This document shows positions 1 through 9,098 of a DNA stretch of 64,000 nucleotides, piece after piece. The notes beneath the pieces were generated by a model, which saw only the letters and a list, made by a program, of their open reading frames with translations, made no database searches and was not told where the DNA came from. The stretch comes from Aquiflexum lacus (GTDB lineage Bacteria; Bacteroidota; Bacteroidia; Cytophagales; Cyclobacteriaceae). The stretch lies in NCBI RefSeq assembly GCF_015476655.1, contig NZ_JABFHF010000020.1:1-64000 (forward strand). The letters run 5' to 3'. Each line of letters opens with the position of its first letter. The first letter of the stretch is position 1. Position numbers and translations under genes: made by a program.

Positions 1-3000
1 GATGTAGGGGCATCATTGCTCAGTCCGCCATCAGGAATGTCTCCCGTAAAGGTGGCTATGCCAAGATCCACATTGTTTGCTTCACAGATTCCCTTGTCGG
101 TATCCACGAGGATATCGGCGGGAGCAGTGACAGTCGGAAGATCCGTTTCTGTATCCGCAGGAAGCACGGTTACAGTCTGTGTATCCGTTGCGGTATTGCC
201 GTTGACATCGGTCACTGTCCAGATTATGGTTGTAGGACCTACTGGGAAAGTTGTCGGTGCATCATTGCTTACTTCTGCCACGCCACAGTTATCCGAAGTT
301 GTTGGGGTTCCGAGTTCCACATCAGTGGAGGTTTCCTCTCCTACCAGCAATTGTATTGTTATATTGGCTGGGGCAGTGATCTGTGGTGCTTCGGTATCCT
401 CAACGGTTACGGTCTGAACCACTTCTTCCGCCTCATTACCAGAGGCATCGGTTGCTGTCCAGGTAATTTGGGTATTGCCTACAGGATACGGAGCATCTAG
501 GGCAAAGCCGTCACTTCGTGTGCCTTTTGCTATTGGACTGTCACAGTTATCGCTTACTGCCGGAGCTGTTATTTCAATTTCCGCTTCACAGGTTCCTGAA
601 TCGTTGGACCGGATGATTTCGGAGACAGCTGCAATGACGGGGTTCTCCCTGTCCTCTACGGTCACGGTCTGCTGGGCGGTGGCTGTGTTTCCATTTCCGT
701 CGGTTACATTCCACGTCACTATGGTCGTGCCCACAGGGAATGTTGCTGGAGCATCGTTGCTGATGCCATCAGATGGGATATCCTCTCCTGTAACCGAAGG
801 TGTACCGAGATCAATTCCTGTGGCTGCACAAGTTCCGGCATCTGCCGAAATGGTTATGTCAGACGGTGCTGCAATTGTTGGCAAAACTTCTCTCGTTACT
901 GTGACGGTCTGTTCTGCTGTGGCTTCATTGCCACTTCCATCCCGGATGGTCCAGGTTACAATAGTAGTACCCACAGGCAAACTGCTTGTCGCATTGTTGC
1001 TTACCTCATCGATGCTGCAGTTATCTGAGACAGTGGGCTGTCCAAGTTCCACATCCTCTGCTGAATCTTCATCGGCTTCTATCCTGATGGTGATGTTCGC
1101 AGGGGCTGTGATCAGCGGCAGTTCTTCATCCACCACAATCACGGTCTGTTCTGCGGTGGCCTCATTGCCATTGACGTCAATCACTGTCCAAATTACTGTG
1201 CTTGTGCCCAACGGGAAGGCCTCAGGGGCATTATTGCTCACTTCAGCAATTTCACAGTTGTCAGAAACCTCTGGTTCGCCAAGATCAATCTCTCCTGACT
1301 CGCAGGCATTGGCCACGGTTAGGGTATTGACTGTAGGCGGTGCGATGATTGTCGGAGCCTCGTTGTCCACCACGGTTACGGTCTGTATCGCAGTGGCTGT
1401 ATTTCCTCTGCCGTCAATGACTGTCCATACCACATTGGTGGTACCCACAGGGTAGGTTTCAAGGGCGGTATTTGTAATGCCATCGGCAGGTATATCCTCA
1501 CCGGTCACTGAAGGTGTTCCGAGTTCAATGCCTGATGCGCCGCAGGTGCCAGGGTCATTGTTGACCGTAATGGCAGGTGGTGCGGTGATGGTGGGCAGGA
1601 TTTCCCTGGTCACTGTAACGGTCTGTGTGGCCGTGGCCGTATTGCCGCTTTCGTCCCTGACGGTCCATGTCACCGTGGTTGTTCCTACAGGGAAGCTGTC
1701 CTCTGCATCATTACTGAATCCTTCTACTGCACAATTGTCGGCAACTTCAGGAGTTCCAAGCTCTACATTGGTGGCGAAATCCTCGCTTTCTCCGATGACC
1801 ACGATGACATCAGCAGGAGCACTTATGGTCGGTGCTTCGTTGTCACTGACAATTACATTGAAGCTTCTTGTGGTCGAATTTCCGGTGGCATCGGTGGCAG
1901 TCCAGGTCACTACGGTTGTGCCCAATGGGAATTCCTCAGGTGCATCATTGGTCAGGGAAGTAATGCCGCAATTATCGGTTGCCACAGGTGGTGTCAGGGT
2001 TACTCCTGTAGCCGAACAGGCATCGGTGTCGGTGCTGATTTCCAAGTTAGGAATTTCAGGGATTGCCGGTGCCTCGGTATCAACTGCTGTGATAACCACC
2101 GGATCTGAGACAGCACTGCAGCCGTTCTCATCAGTTGTGGTGACTGTATATTCACCTATGCCAACTTCAACGGTTTGGGTGGTAGCCCCATTGCTCCAAA
2201 GGTAACTTTCAGCTTCATCGGTACTGAGGATCACGATTCCTCCCGGACAGGTCTCTGTTTCATCGGCAAAAATGACCGGCGCGATTGTACTTTCACACGG
2301 ATCGGCAGTTTTGGTCAATATGACAGCATTGGAAGTAGTTTCGATGCTGTAGCCATCCGGTAGATTGATTGTATTAAAGTTGCCGTCGATGGTGCCCGAA
2401 CTCAGCTGAATAATAGTGTACGTCCCACCTGGAACACCACCTATTTCGGAAACATTGAGTGTACCTGCTAAAGTAAGCGCTCCGGACCTTGCCAACTGAT
2501 CGTTCCCAGTTCCCGGCCCTGAATTGTCCTGAATCTCTATTTCGAGGGTGCTTACTGTACTTAAAGGTTGCACACCATTTATGGTAAGGATACCTGGTGA
2601 AGTGCCAGGTGAAATTGTTCCGTTATTGGTGAAAACAGAACTAAAAGAAATAACACCGCCGCTTCCACTTATCACACCATTATTAATAAAAGGCAATGTC
2701 CCCGATACCGTCCAAGTGCCAGTTCCATTCTTTACTATTGTTCCATTATTTATAAAATTGCCTGTTCCTCCCTGGGCATTGGCCTGGGGCAAATCGCTAT
2801 CGGAATCAAAAATAAAATTAGCACCCTCCTCGATGGTCAGGTTACCATCTAATCCAATGTTGATTAAACCTTCTGTCCAGGTTGTATTCCCTTGTAGAAA
2901 CAATGTTTTTGTGAAAAGATTTTTGTTTGTATTGAAAAACTCTCCATCACCACTTACAGTGAAACTTCCGGCACCTTCTATAGTTCCTCCTAACCAACGA

Positions 3001-5789
3001 AACAGATTACTTACTTCTATAGGATTTGCAGTATTCACAACTCCACCAAATACTACCAACCTTGCTAAATTGGTTAATTCAGCCCCATTTTGGATTTGGC
3101 CCCCGTTTATCTGGATGAATCCATCCCCCGTTGAAGTAGCTCCATCAAAATTATGTGTACCTCCTGTAATCAGAAAAAGACTTCCGTTGGCGACTTCAAA
3201 TGCACCTGTATGATTGCTGCTTGAATTTGAGCAATTAATCCAGGCTTCGTTTATTACCGCTCCACCTGCATTGTTAAATTGCAATCCGCCTGAAATATTC
3301 CAATTTCCAGTTCCATTCTTTACTATAGTTCCGTTATTGATAAAATTCCCTGTTCCTCCCTGGGCATTGGTCATGGTGAGATCCTCATTTGAATCAGCTG
3401 AAAAAGTACCCCCTGTATCAACAGTTAGGTTGCCATCTAATCCAATGTTGATTAGACCTTCTGTCCAGGTGGTATTCCCTTGCAGAAACATTGTTTTTGT
3501 GAATAGATTTTTGTTTGTGTTCAAAAACTCCCCATCACCACTTACATTGAAACTTCCGGCACCTTCTATAGTTCCTCCTGACCAACGAAACAGATTACTT
3601 ACTTCTATAGGATTTGCAGTATTCACAACTCCACCAAATACTACCAACCTTGCTAAATTGGTTAATTCAGTTCCATTTTGGATTTGGCCGCCGTTTATCT
3701 GAATAAACCCGGTTCCTGAAGAACTAGCTCCATCAAAAAGATGGGTTCCGCCTGTAATTAGAAATAGACTTCCACTTGAGACTTCAAATGTACCTGTATG
3801 ATTGCTATTTGAATTTGAACAATTGATCCAGGCATCGTTAACAACTACATTTCCGGCATTGCTAAACAATAATCCACCTGAAATATTCCAATTCCCTGTT
3901 CCATTCTTTACTATAGTTCCGTTATTGATAAAATTACCCGTTCCTCCCTGTGCATTTGTCATTGTCAATTCACTGTTGGAATCGTATGTAAAAGTGCCTT
4001 CCTCCCCTACAGTCAGGTTTCCATCTAATCCAATGTTGATTAAACCTTCTGTCCAGGTTGTATTCCCTTGCAGAAACAATGTTTTTGTGAAAAGATTTTT
4101 GTTTGTGTTCAAAAACTCTCCATCACCACTTACATTGAAGCTTCCGGCACCTTCTATAGTTCCTCCTGACCAACGAAACAGATTACTTACTTCTATAGGA
4201 TTTGCAGTATTCACAACTCCACCAAATACTACCAACCTTGCTAAATTGGTTAATTCAGTTCCATTTTGGATTTGGCCCCCGTTTATCTGAATAAACCCGG
4301 TTCCCGAAGAACTAGCTCCATCAAAAAGATGGGTTCCGCCTGTAATTAGAAATAGACTTTCACTTGAGACTTCAAATGAACCTGTATGATTGCTATTTGA
4401 ATTTGAACAATTGATCCAGGCATCGTTTATTACTGCCGAACCTGCATTGTTAAATTGCAGTCCACCTGATATATTCCAATTTCCAGTTCCACTCTTTACT
4501 ATAGTTCCGTTATTGATAAAATTACCTGTTCCTCCCTGGGCATTTGTCATTGTCAATTCACTGTTGGAATTGTATGTAAAAGTGCCTACCTCCCCTACAG
4601 TCAGGTTTCCGTCTAATCCAATGTTGATTAAACCTTCTGTCCAAGTGGTATTGCCTTGCAGAAACAGTGTTTTGGTAAAAAGATTTTTGTTCGTATTCAG
4701 AAATTCCGAATCACCACTTACAGTGAAATCTCCGGAACCATCCATTGTTCCCCCTGCCCAATTGAAGGTACTACCCATCCCAGTTTCTGTCTGCCCGCTG
4801 CCATTAAGGGTTCCACTGCTAAGGGTGAATTCACCAAGAACCGAAAGATCTGTGTTGGGTCCATCATTGATTGTAAGCATTCCGCCTGCAAGATTTAAGG
4901 CACCTCCAACTTCTACCACAGTTTGATCAATTGTCCGTGCATCATTTACCGTCACAGTATGACCTTCCCTAATAGTGATATCATCATCAGTTGAAGATGG
5001 CACGACGGTAGCAGCTATCCAATCAGTGCCATTAAATCGCTGCCAAGTGGAGGTTGCATTCCAATTGCCTGTTTGAGCGGAGCGGTATGAATTCAAGGAT
5101 TCAGGTTCGGGAGAATTTTCATTAAACTCAGCCAAAACTTCCTCTGCTGTCAAAGAAACATCATAGATTTTAACATCGTCAATTGCTCCTTCAAATGGAG
5201 CTACACTATTATCATTTAGAGCTCCAATAAATGCATTTTGTGTTGGAACAATTGGTGCATTGTTAAACGTGTTTGGGCATTGTATCCCATTCAAATAAAG
5301 TTTTGAAACGCCTGCTTCTCTCACCAACACAGCAAATTCCCATCCAATGCTTTGATCTGGACATCCCGCAACAGGAGCAATAACTGCATGAAAATTTGCA
5401 CTTAGAGAACCTCCCCCTGTTCCATAGCTGTAGCCGTCATACAAGTTTGCAGGAAAGCTATCTCCTGGGTTACGACCATTACTAACAATTTGTCCTCCTG
5501 AAGTTATCAGGAATTTTCTAACCCATGCAGAAATGGTAAAATTATCGATTGCTGTGGTGAATGGATTTGCATAAGAAATAACATCATCCACCCCATCAAA
5601 AAGATACGCACTATTGGCATTTCCAAAGCGGTCAGTGGTTAGGGATGCGCCATTTACGGTGCCATTGTTTGTGCCGATGGCATCATTGGCATTTCCGTTA
5701 AAAGGGTAATAGGCTACTGGGGTTTGTGCCATGGCAATTGTAAAGGCACAAATGGATAACAGGGTCAATAAAAATCGTAATGTTTTCAT
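1..5789 (-). CDS. Giant secreted LamG/HYR-repeat adhesin-like protein (partial, C-terminus outside window)
   Basis: The frame opening at the ATG at 5789 matches the frame read at the left edge, so about 1929 codons are visible and the C-terminus is missing. I checked the frame at both ends and at several points, not at every codon. Order: signal peptide (about 1-22, ending AMAQ); a LamG/concanavalin-like domain (about 23-210, starting AYYPFNGNANDA); a G/N/T-rich beta-helix-like region with a ~196-residue repeat; then about nine HYR domains of ~80 residues (DNCG and TVIWTVTD motifs) from about 2150 to the edge. HYR proteins of Bacteroidetes are usually large exported surface or adhesive proteins. 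It is a paralog of the protein at 10334-15922, which has a T9SS sorting domain, so one is expected here too (inference). Positions 1-130 are nearly identical to 11967-12096. Confidence 0.85.
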   Translation of the reverse strand, partial: MKTLRFLLTLLSICAFTIAMAQTPVAYYPFNGNANDAIGTNNGTVNGASLTTDRFGNANSAYLFDGVDDVISYANPFTTAIDNFTISAWVRKFLITSGGQIVSNGRNPGDSFPANLYDGYSYGTGGGSLSANFHAVIAPVAGCPDQSIGWEFAVLVREAGVSKLYLNGIQCPNTFNNAPIVPTQNAFIGALNDNSVAPFEGAIDDVKIYDVSLTAEEVLAEFNENSPEPESLNSYRSAQTGNWNATSTWQRFNGTDWIAATVVPSSTDDDITIREGHTVTVNDARTIDQTVVEVGGALNLAGGMLTINDGPNTDLSVLGEFTLSSGTLNGSGQTETGMGSTFNWAGGTMDGSGDFTVSGDSEFLNTNKNLFTKTLFLQGNTTWTEGLINIGLDGNLTVGEVGTFTYNSNSELTMTNAQGGTGNFINNGTIVKSGTGNWNISGGLQFNNAGSAVINDAWINCSNSNSNHTGSFEVSSESLFLITGGTHLFDGASSSGTGFIQINGGQIQNGTELTNLARLVVFGGVVNTANPIEVSNLFRWSGGTIEGAGSFNVSGDGEFLNTNKNLFTKTLFLQGNTTWTEGLINIGLDGNLTVGEEGTFTYDSNSELTMTNAQGGTGNFINNGTIVKNGTGNWNISGGLLFSNAGNVVVNDAWINCSNSNSNHTGTFEVSSGSLFLITGGTHLFDGASSSGTGFIQINGGQIQNGTELTNLARLVVFGGVVNTANPIEVSNLFRWSGGTIEGAGSFNVSGDGEFLNTNKNLFTKTMFLQGNTTWTEGLINIGLDGNLTVDTGGTFSADSNEDLTMTNAQGGTGNFINNGTIVKNGTGNWNISGGLQFNNAGGAVINEAWINCSNSSSNHTGAFEVANGSLFLITGGTHNFDGATSTGDGFIQINGGQIQNGAELTNLARLVVFGGVVNTANPIEVSNLFRWLGGTIEGAGSFTVSGDGEFFNTNKNLFTKTLFLQGNTTWTEGLINIGLDGNLTIEEGANFIFDSDSDLPQANAQGGTGNFINNGTIVKNGTGTWTVSGTLPFINNGVISGSGGVISFSSVFTNNGTISPGTSPGILTINGVQPLSTVSTLEIEIQDNSGPGTGNDQLARSGALTLAGTLNVSEIGGVPGGTYTIIQLSSGTIDGNFNTINLPDGYSIETTSNAVILTKTADPCESTIAPVIFADETETCPGGIVILSTDEAESYLWSNGATTQTVEVGIGEYTVTTTDENGCSAVSDPVVITAVDTEAPAIPEIPNLEISTDTDACSATGVTLTPPVATDNCGITSLTNDAPEEFPLGTTVVTWTATDATGNSTTRSFNVIVSDNEAPTISAPADVIVVIGESEDFATNVELGTPEVADNCAVEGFSNDAEDSFPVGTTTVTWTVRDESGNTATATQTVTVTREILPTITAPPAITVNNDPGTCGASGIELGTPSVTGEDIPADGITNTALETYPVGTTNVVWTVIDGRGNTATAIQTVTVVDNEAPTIIAPPTVNTLTVANACESGEIDLGEPEVSDNCEIAEVSNNAPEAFPLGTSTVIWTVIDVNGNEATAEQTVIVVDEELPLITAPANITIRIEADEDSAEDVELGQPTVSDNCSIDEVSNNATSSLPVGTTIVTWTIRDGSGNEATAEQTVTVTREVLPTIAAPSDITISADAGTCAATGIDLGTPSVTGEDIPSDGISNDAPATFPVGTTIVTWNVTDGNGNTATAQQTVTVEDRENPVIAAVSEIIRSNDSGTCEAEIEITAPAVSDNCDSPIAKGTRSDGFALDAPYPVGNTQITWTATDASGNEAEEVVQTVTVEDTEAPQITAPANITIQLLVGEETSTDVELGTPTTSDNCGVAEVSNDAPTTFPVGPTTIIWTVTDVNGNTATDTQTVTVLPADTETDLPTVTAPADILVDTDKGICEANNVDLGIATFTGDIPDGGLSNDAPT
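2690..4770 (-). repeat. 588-bp in-frame tandem repeat inside the LamG/HYR gene
   Basis: Landmark sequences recur at 3214, 3802 and 4390, exactly 588 bp (196 codons) apart, with a further diverged copy below 3214 and a partial one above 4450. Identity between copies looks very high over the stretch encoding NTNKNLFTKTLFLQGN. The unit encodes a Gly/Asn/Thr-rich segment typical of beta-helix or autotransporter-like shafts. Boundaries are approximate. The exact, codon-multiple period suggests expansion and contraction by recombination without frame loss. Confidence 0.85.
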
Positions 5790-6156
5790 TTTGTATTTAT
5801 CTAGAATGTTCTAAAGAATATGTATGGTAAATAGGAATGGAGCGGGTCAATAGTTAAAAGTGCTAATCATGCTTGATTTGGAAATTGAATGAACTTAACA
5901 ATACAGCTTTCCCAAATACATACTGGGCGCAACCTTTTATTACTTTTGACTTAGATTTCCTTGAAAATATTTTTGGTGCAGTTGTTGGCAGTGAAATACC
6001 TGCCTCTGAGCTTTTTGATGGTTACTTAGTAACAAAAGTTTGTAGCGTGTTTTCATAGCTTTTCAATTTCAAGTGGAGAAAGTGTTATCTATATCAATGG
6101 TGTATTTGTCCTCAAAGTCAACTACTAAATTTCACCATAATCCCACCCATAAAAAA

Positions 6157-6172
6157 TACCCTAGAAGTAGTA
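6157..6172. promoter_or_regulatory. Candidate NarL/LuxR-type operator, 7-2-7 inverted heptamers
   Basis: TACCCTA-GA-AGTAGTA: inverted heptamers (the right one reads TACTACT on the minus strand) separated by 2 bp, the geometry known for NarL/NarP sites (heptamer TACYYMT). About 370 bp upstream of the LamG/HYR start, which is far for direct control. A second copy lies at 6200-6215. Confidence 0.35.
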
Positions 6173-6199
6173 TTGTTAACTAGGTTTTAGTTGTCGAAA

Positions 6200-6215
6200 T
6201 ACTACTTTGGGGGTA
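6200..6215. promoter_or_regulatory. Second candidate NarL/LuxR-type operator
   Basis: TACTACT-TT-GGGGGTA: again 7-2-7, with arms TACTACT and TACCCCC (minus strand). It lies 27 bp beyond the first site and shares its TACTACT arm in the opposite orientation. Similar sites occur at 21785-21800 and 24464-24479. Confidence 0.35.
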
Positions 6216-6487
6216 GGTTTTTGAGAATTTTGGATGGTTTTTGGAAAAAAGGGAAGATTTTATTTTAAAAGCGAAAGGAGCAAGAGTCAAGAACCAAGAA
6301 CCAAGAATCAAGACTAGAAAAATAGAGGCTGGATAAGTTTTAAGCCAAGAATTTCGAGGGAAGAGAAACAATTAGAGAATGGAAAAAATCTAGGTTTTTT
6401 CAAATTTATTTCCTCTTAAAAGTTGTATTTCCCCTTGATAAAAAAGTTAAGCTATAAATTAGGTGTCTCCAATTCCAAATAGGTAAA

Positions 6488-7015
6488 CTAAGATCTAAGA
6501 AGCCAAGAAACCTGTTCCCTGTGACGGTCAAGATGGAAACGAAGGAATTCAAGTCGCTGATGAAAGTCCAAAGGTCCTGAGATGGGATGAGGCTGCGCCT
6601 GTATTCTTAATTCCTCTTCTTGCATTTCTTCACCAAAAGCCTCTAGGACAAATTGAAGACTATTTAGGGAATGTTTCCAAAATGATAATGGGCCACCAAG
6701 TCGGGGAACTGCAACAGCAGGCACTTTTTCCTTAGCCTGCCATGTAATATTGATTATTTGTTCTATGGGCATATTCTTATGAGGGGATTCATAAGTACGA
6801 ACGATAATGCCGTTCCTGATGGCATGGAGGGTTTTCCACATACCAAAAATCCCAGATTGTTCAGCCCAAAAAAGATGTTCGGTTATCTCTATTACATTCC
6901 AAACTTCAGGATCAGGTTTCCATATTGCCTGCGCTTCTGATATATTGGCCAATTGATCGAGGTATAGACTTCGGGATGTTGATACCTCTTGAAGGAGTTT
7001 TTGAATAGTTTTCAT
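6488..7015 (-). CDS. DinB-fold family protein (putative metal-dependent hydrolase)
   Basis: 175 residues, the usual size for the DinB/YfiT four-helix family. The N-terminal helix carries EITEHLFWAEQ, containing the first family histidine (about residue 47), and the C-terminus has FHLDRHREQV, the expected second histidine cluster. Family members bind a divalent metal; some are thiol-S-transferases such as bacillithiol transferases, but most Bacteroidetes copies have no known substrate. No signal peptide, so probably cytosolic. The start is 9 bp behind the stop of the response regulator at 7025-7669, so the two are probably co-transcribed. The DinB call is from motif layout and length; the reaction is unknown. 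Confidence 0.7.
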   Translation of the reverse strand: MKTIQKLLQEVSTSRSLYLDQLANISEAQAIWKPDPEVWNVIEITEHLFWAEQSGIFGMWKTLHAIRNGIIVRTYESPHKNMPIEQIINITWQAKEKVPAVAVPRLGGPLSFWKHSLNSLQFVLEAFGEEMQEEELRIQAQPHPISGPLDFHQRLEFLRFHLDRHREQVSWLLRS

Positions 7016-7024
7016 ACCAACCCT

Positions 7025-7669
7025 TCAAAGCCCCGGATGTTCTTTTATCAGACCAAGTAAACCTGCCACATTATGAACTTTTAGTTTTCTGAAGATATTT
7101 TTTCTGTGAGTTTTGACGGTCAAAGGACTTAAATTCAGGTTTTTCGCAATTTGCTTGGTCTCAATTTGGTTGAGAATCAATTGGATGATTTCAGTTTCCC
7201 TATCGGAGAGGGAATACTCCACACGTAGTTTTTGATACAGACAGTTTCTGTGGCCGTTTTGGATATTTTTATTTATGGACAAGGGTTGAAAATACTCCCC
7301 ACCATCGGCAATAACTTCTATAGCTTCCTGAAAAGCCTCAAAACAAGCATCTTTTCCTACAAATCCATTAACACCAAGGTTTCTGCAGATTTCCATTGTA
7401 GATTGGGTATGATGGGCACTGAGCACCATTTTTTTAAGATCAGGATAGTTTCTATTCAGGTAAGAAAGCAGTTGCATCCCATCCATGACAGGCATATTGA
7501 GGTCAAGTACCAAAACATCCACCTGATTTTCCTTTTCCAAATACAGGATAACTTCCCGCCCATTCTGCATATGACCTACCATTTCATAGTCCGGCATGGT
7601 CTCCAGAATTTTCTTTATCCCTAAGGCAATAAGGGCGTGATCATCAGCTAACAATATTGAAATTCCCAT
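7025..7669 (-). CDS. Orphan NarL/LuxR-family response regulator
   Basis: 214 residues. The receiver domain has the acidic pair D9/D10, phospho-acceptor D56 (VLDLNMPVMDG) and a lysine near 106 (GFVGKDA). The C-terminal GerE/LuxR helix-turn-helix (about 150-210) contains LSPLTVKTHRKNIFRKLKV. It is closely similar to the regulator at 21868-22506 (same LDLNMPVMDG and SPLTVKTHRKNIFRKL), but no histidine kinase is adjacent; neighbours are DinB downstream and DsrE upstream. It may be phosphorylated by a kinase elsewhere, possibly the 7TMR-DISM kinase of its paralog (inference). Confidence 0.9.
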   Translation of the reverse strand: MGISILLADDHALIALGIKKILETMPDYEMVGHMQNGREVILYLEKENQVDVLVLDLNMPVMDGMQLLSYLNRNYPDLKKMVLSAHHTQSTMEICRNLGVNGFVGKDACFEAFQEAIEVIADGGEYFQPLSINKNIQNGHRNCLYQKLRVEYSLSDRETEIIQLILNQIETKQIAKNLNLSPLTVKTHRKNIFRKLKVHNVAGLLGLIKEHPGL

Positions 7670-7747
7670 GGCTGCAATTTTGAATTTTAAAGAATAGGAT
7701 ACTGATCATTTAGAGTTATTGAATACCTGTAAAAAGACTTACAGGGT

Positions 7748-8206
7748 TCAATAGACGAACATTCTGTCGCTATCTACAGATAGTTGAAGTAATACTTTTG
7801 GCATTGCAAACTCAGCAGGCTTGTCTTTTAAATCTGCCTCATTAACACCACGGGACTTCCCAGACATACCGGACAAATAAAATTTTCCTCCACCATTTAC
7901 AATCGTATCATAATGATCTTTCAATTTGCCGGTACCAAGTCCCGCCAAATTATCAAGAACATCATTACGGAGTAAATGCACCGCATCACCGGCAAGGAAC
8001 AGTGTTACCGCATACCCTTCCTCTATGGCCGTTTTCGCTACTAGGAAACCTAGTGCTGCCTTCGTTGGGTTTTCGGGACCGTTTGTAATATGAATCAATA
8101 CTTTCATTTTTTCCTCACTCTTGGTTTCTGTTTGAGCCAGCACATCTAAACCACATGCAACAATTGTCACTATCAGGATAAATTTAAATGTCATTTTAAC
8201 TTTCAT
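7748..8206 (-). CDS. Secreted DsrE/DsrF-like family protein
   Basis: 152 residues. An N-terminal hydrophobic signal sequence (about 5-25, ending VLAQ) is followed by a DsrE-like alpha/beta domain starting KVLIHITNGPENP. Features typical of DsrE/YchN proteins are the early strand, the A-x-x-G-Y-x-V-T-L-F strand and the loop FYLSGMSGKSRGV near residue 110. No obvious sulfurtransferase cysteine is present in the mature domain, so a sulfur-carrier role is doubtful. An exported DsrE-like protein is common in Bacteroidetes and of unknown function. Its stop lies 78 bp upstream of the response regulator start; it could belong to that unit. Confidence 0.75.
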   Translation of the reverse strand: MKVKMTFKFILIVTIVACGLDVLAQTETKSEEKMKVLIHITNGPENPTKAALGFLVAKTAIEEGYAVTLFLAGDAVHLLRNDVLDNLAGLGTGKLKDHYDTIVNGGGKFYLSGMSGKSRGVNEADLKDKPAEFAMPKVLLQLSVDSDRMFVY

Positions 8207-8378
8207 ACAATTAGATGTTTAGGAGATAAAAACTGAGATATGCTCGGGTTTTTCTCCTTAAACATAAATCCAAATTTTAAGAATAGTGTGTATCAAAAGA
8301 TACTTATCTCAAAATAAACATTTGTATTTGTGATTTAAACGGATTCAAAATCTGTTTGAAAATATCTATCGCTATGGT

Positions 8379-9011
8379 TTAGACTTTTAATTGTATATAC
8401 CCACGGTATAGTTTTACCAGTTTTTCCTGCTCCATTTGTTTGAGGATTCTGGATATTACCACCCGTGTAGTGCCCAATTCGTTAGCGAGGGTTTGATGGG
8501 AAATTGGAATTTTATTTGAACTCTCATTTTTGACATATTCTGTGAGGTATTCCTTCACCCGAACATGGATGGGTTTGAAGGCCACACTTCCAAAAGCATT
8601 GAGCAGTTCATCGTATCTGCTTTTGTATGTATTGATAATAAACTTATTCCATGATGGGTATTTAAGTTGCCATTCGGCAATCAGGTGGGCAGGCAACACA
8701 AGAATCTCAGATGGCTCCATGGCTATTCCATTGGCAGTGCTGTAGTAATCAAAGTATGCTGATGACAATGACATCATGCAAGTTTGCTCCGGGCCCACGT
8801 AGTAAAGCAATATTTCCCGGTCTTCATTCTGTTGATATACCCTCAACAATCCATCAATGACTATGGGCAGGAAATTCAGGTATTGCCCTTCCTTAATAAG
8901 AATATCGCCCTTATTGGCTTTAAGAAATTTTGCGTGCTTTAGAATTTCCGTTTGAAGTTCGGGTTCAGAAAAGGATTTCAATTTTTTAAATAAATCATGA
9001 GTTGTTTCCAT
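8379..9011 (-). CDS. Crp/Fnr-family transcriptional regulator
   Basis: 210 residues, typical for the family. The N-terminal cyclic-nucleotide-binding-like beta roll includes KANKGDILIKEGQ and FLPIVIDGLLRVYQ. The C-terminal winged helix includes SHQTLANELGTTRVVISRILKQME (about 165-192). There is no N-terminal cysteine cluster, so it is not an Fnr iron-sulfur sensor; the cAMP-binding arginine signature is not clear either, so the effector is unknown. It sits 172 bp upstream of the DsrE-like gene on the same strand and could regulate it (inference). Confidence 0.88.
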   Translation of the reverse strand: METTHDLFKKLKSFSEPELQTEILKHAKFLKANKGDILIKEGQYLNFLPIVIDGLLRVYQQNEDREILLYYVGPEQTCMMSLSSAYFDYYSTANGIAMEPSEILVLPAHLIAEWQLKYPSWNKFIINTYKSRYDELLNAFGSVAFKPIHVRVKEYLTEYVKNESSNKIPISHQTLANELGTTRVVISRILKQMEQEKLVKLYRGYIQLKV

Positions 9012-9098
9012 TGTAGCAGGATTAATTCTTTCTAAAAATATTGAAAACGAATAATTTAAAGTTGTAAAAAAGCGAAAAGGGAAAATATATTTTGCTTT

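Larger units (their letters stand above)
5790..6487. other. Gene-free stretch of 698 bp with operator-like inverted heptamers
   Basis: This is the upstream region of the LamG/HYR gene and the downstream end of the DinB gene. It contains TAGAATGTTCTA (near-palindrome, 5802-5813), two NarL-like 7-2-7 sites (6157-6172, 6200-6215) and a low-complexity run of accaagaa/tcaagac-type words around 6285-6315. A 61-codon plus-strand frame at 5873-6058 is open but resembles nothing I recognise and has no supporting signals. I see no RNA gene. Confidence 0.5.

Noticed and set aside
16-4926. Plus-strand frames opposite the LamG/HYR gene (for example 475-1455, 2548-3213 and the 588-bp-spaced frames)
   Set aside because: Same reason: shadows of the repetitive minus-strand gene, repeated at its period.
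5873-6058. A 61-codon plus-strand frame
   Set aside because: No start context, no similarity to a known family, and no codon-usage support beyond being open. Kept as intergenic.
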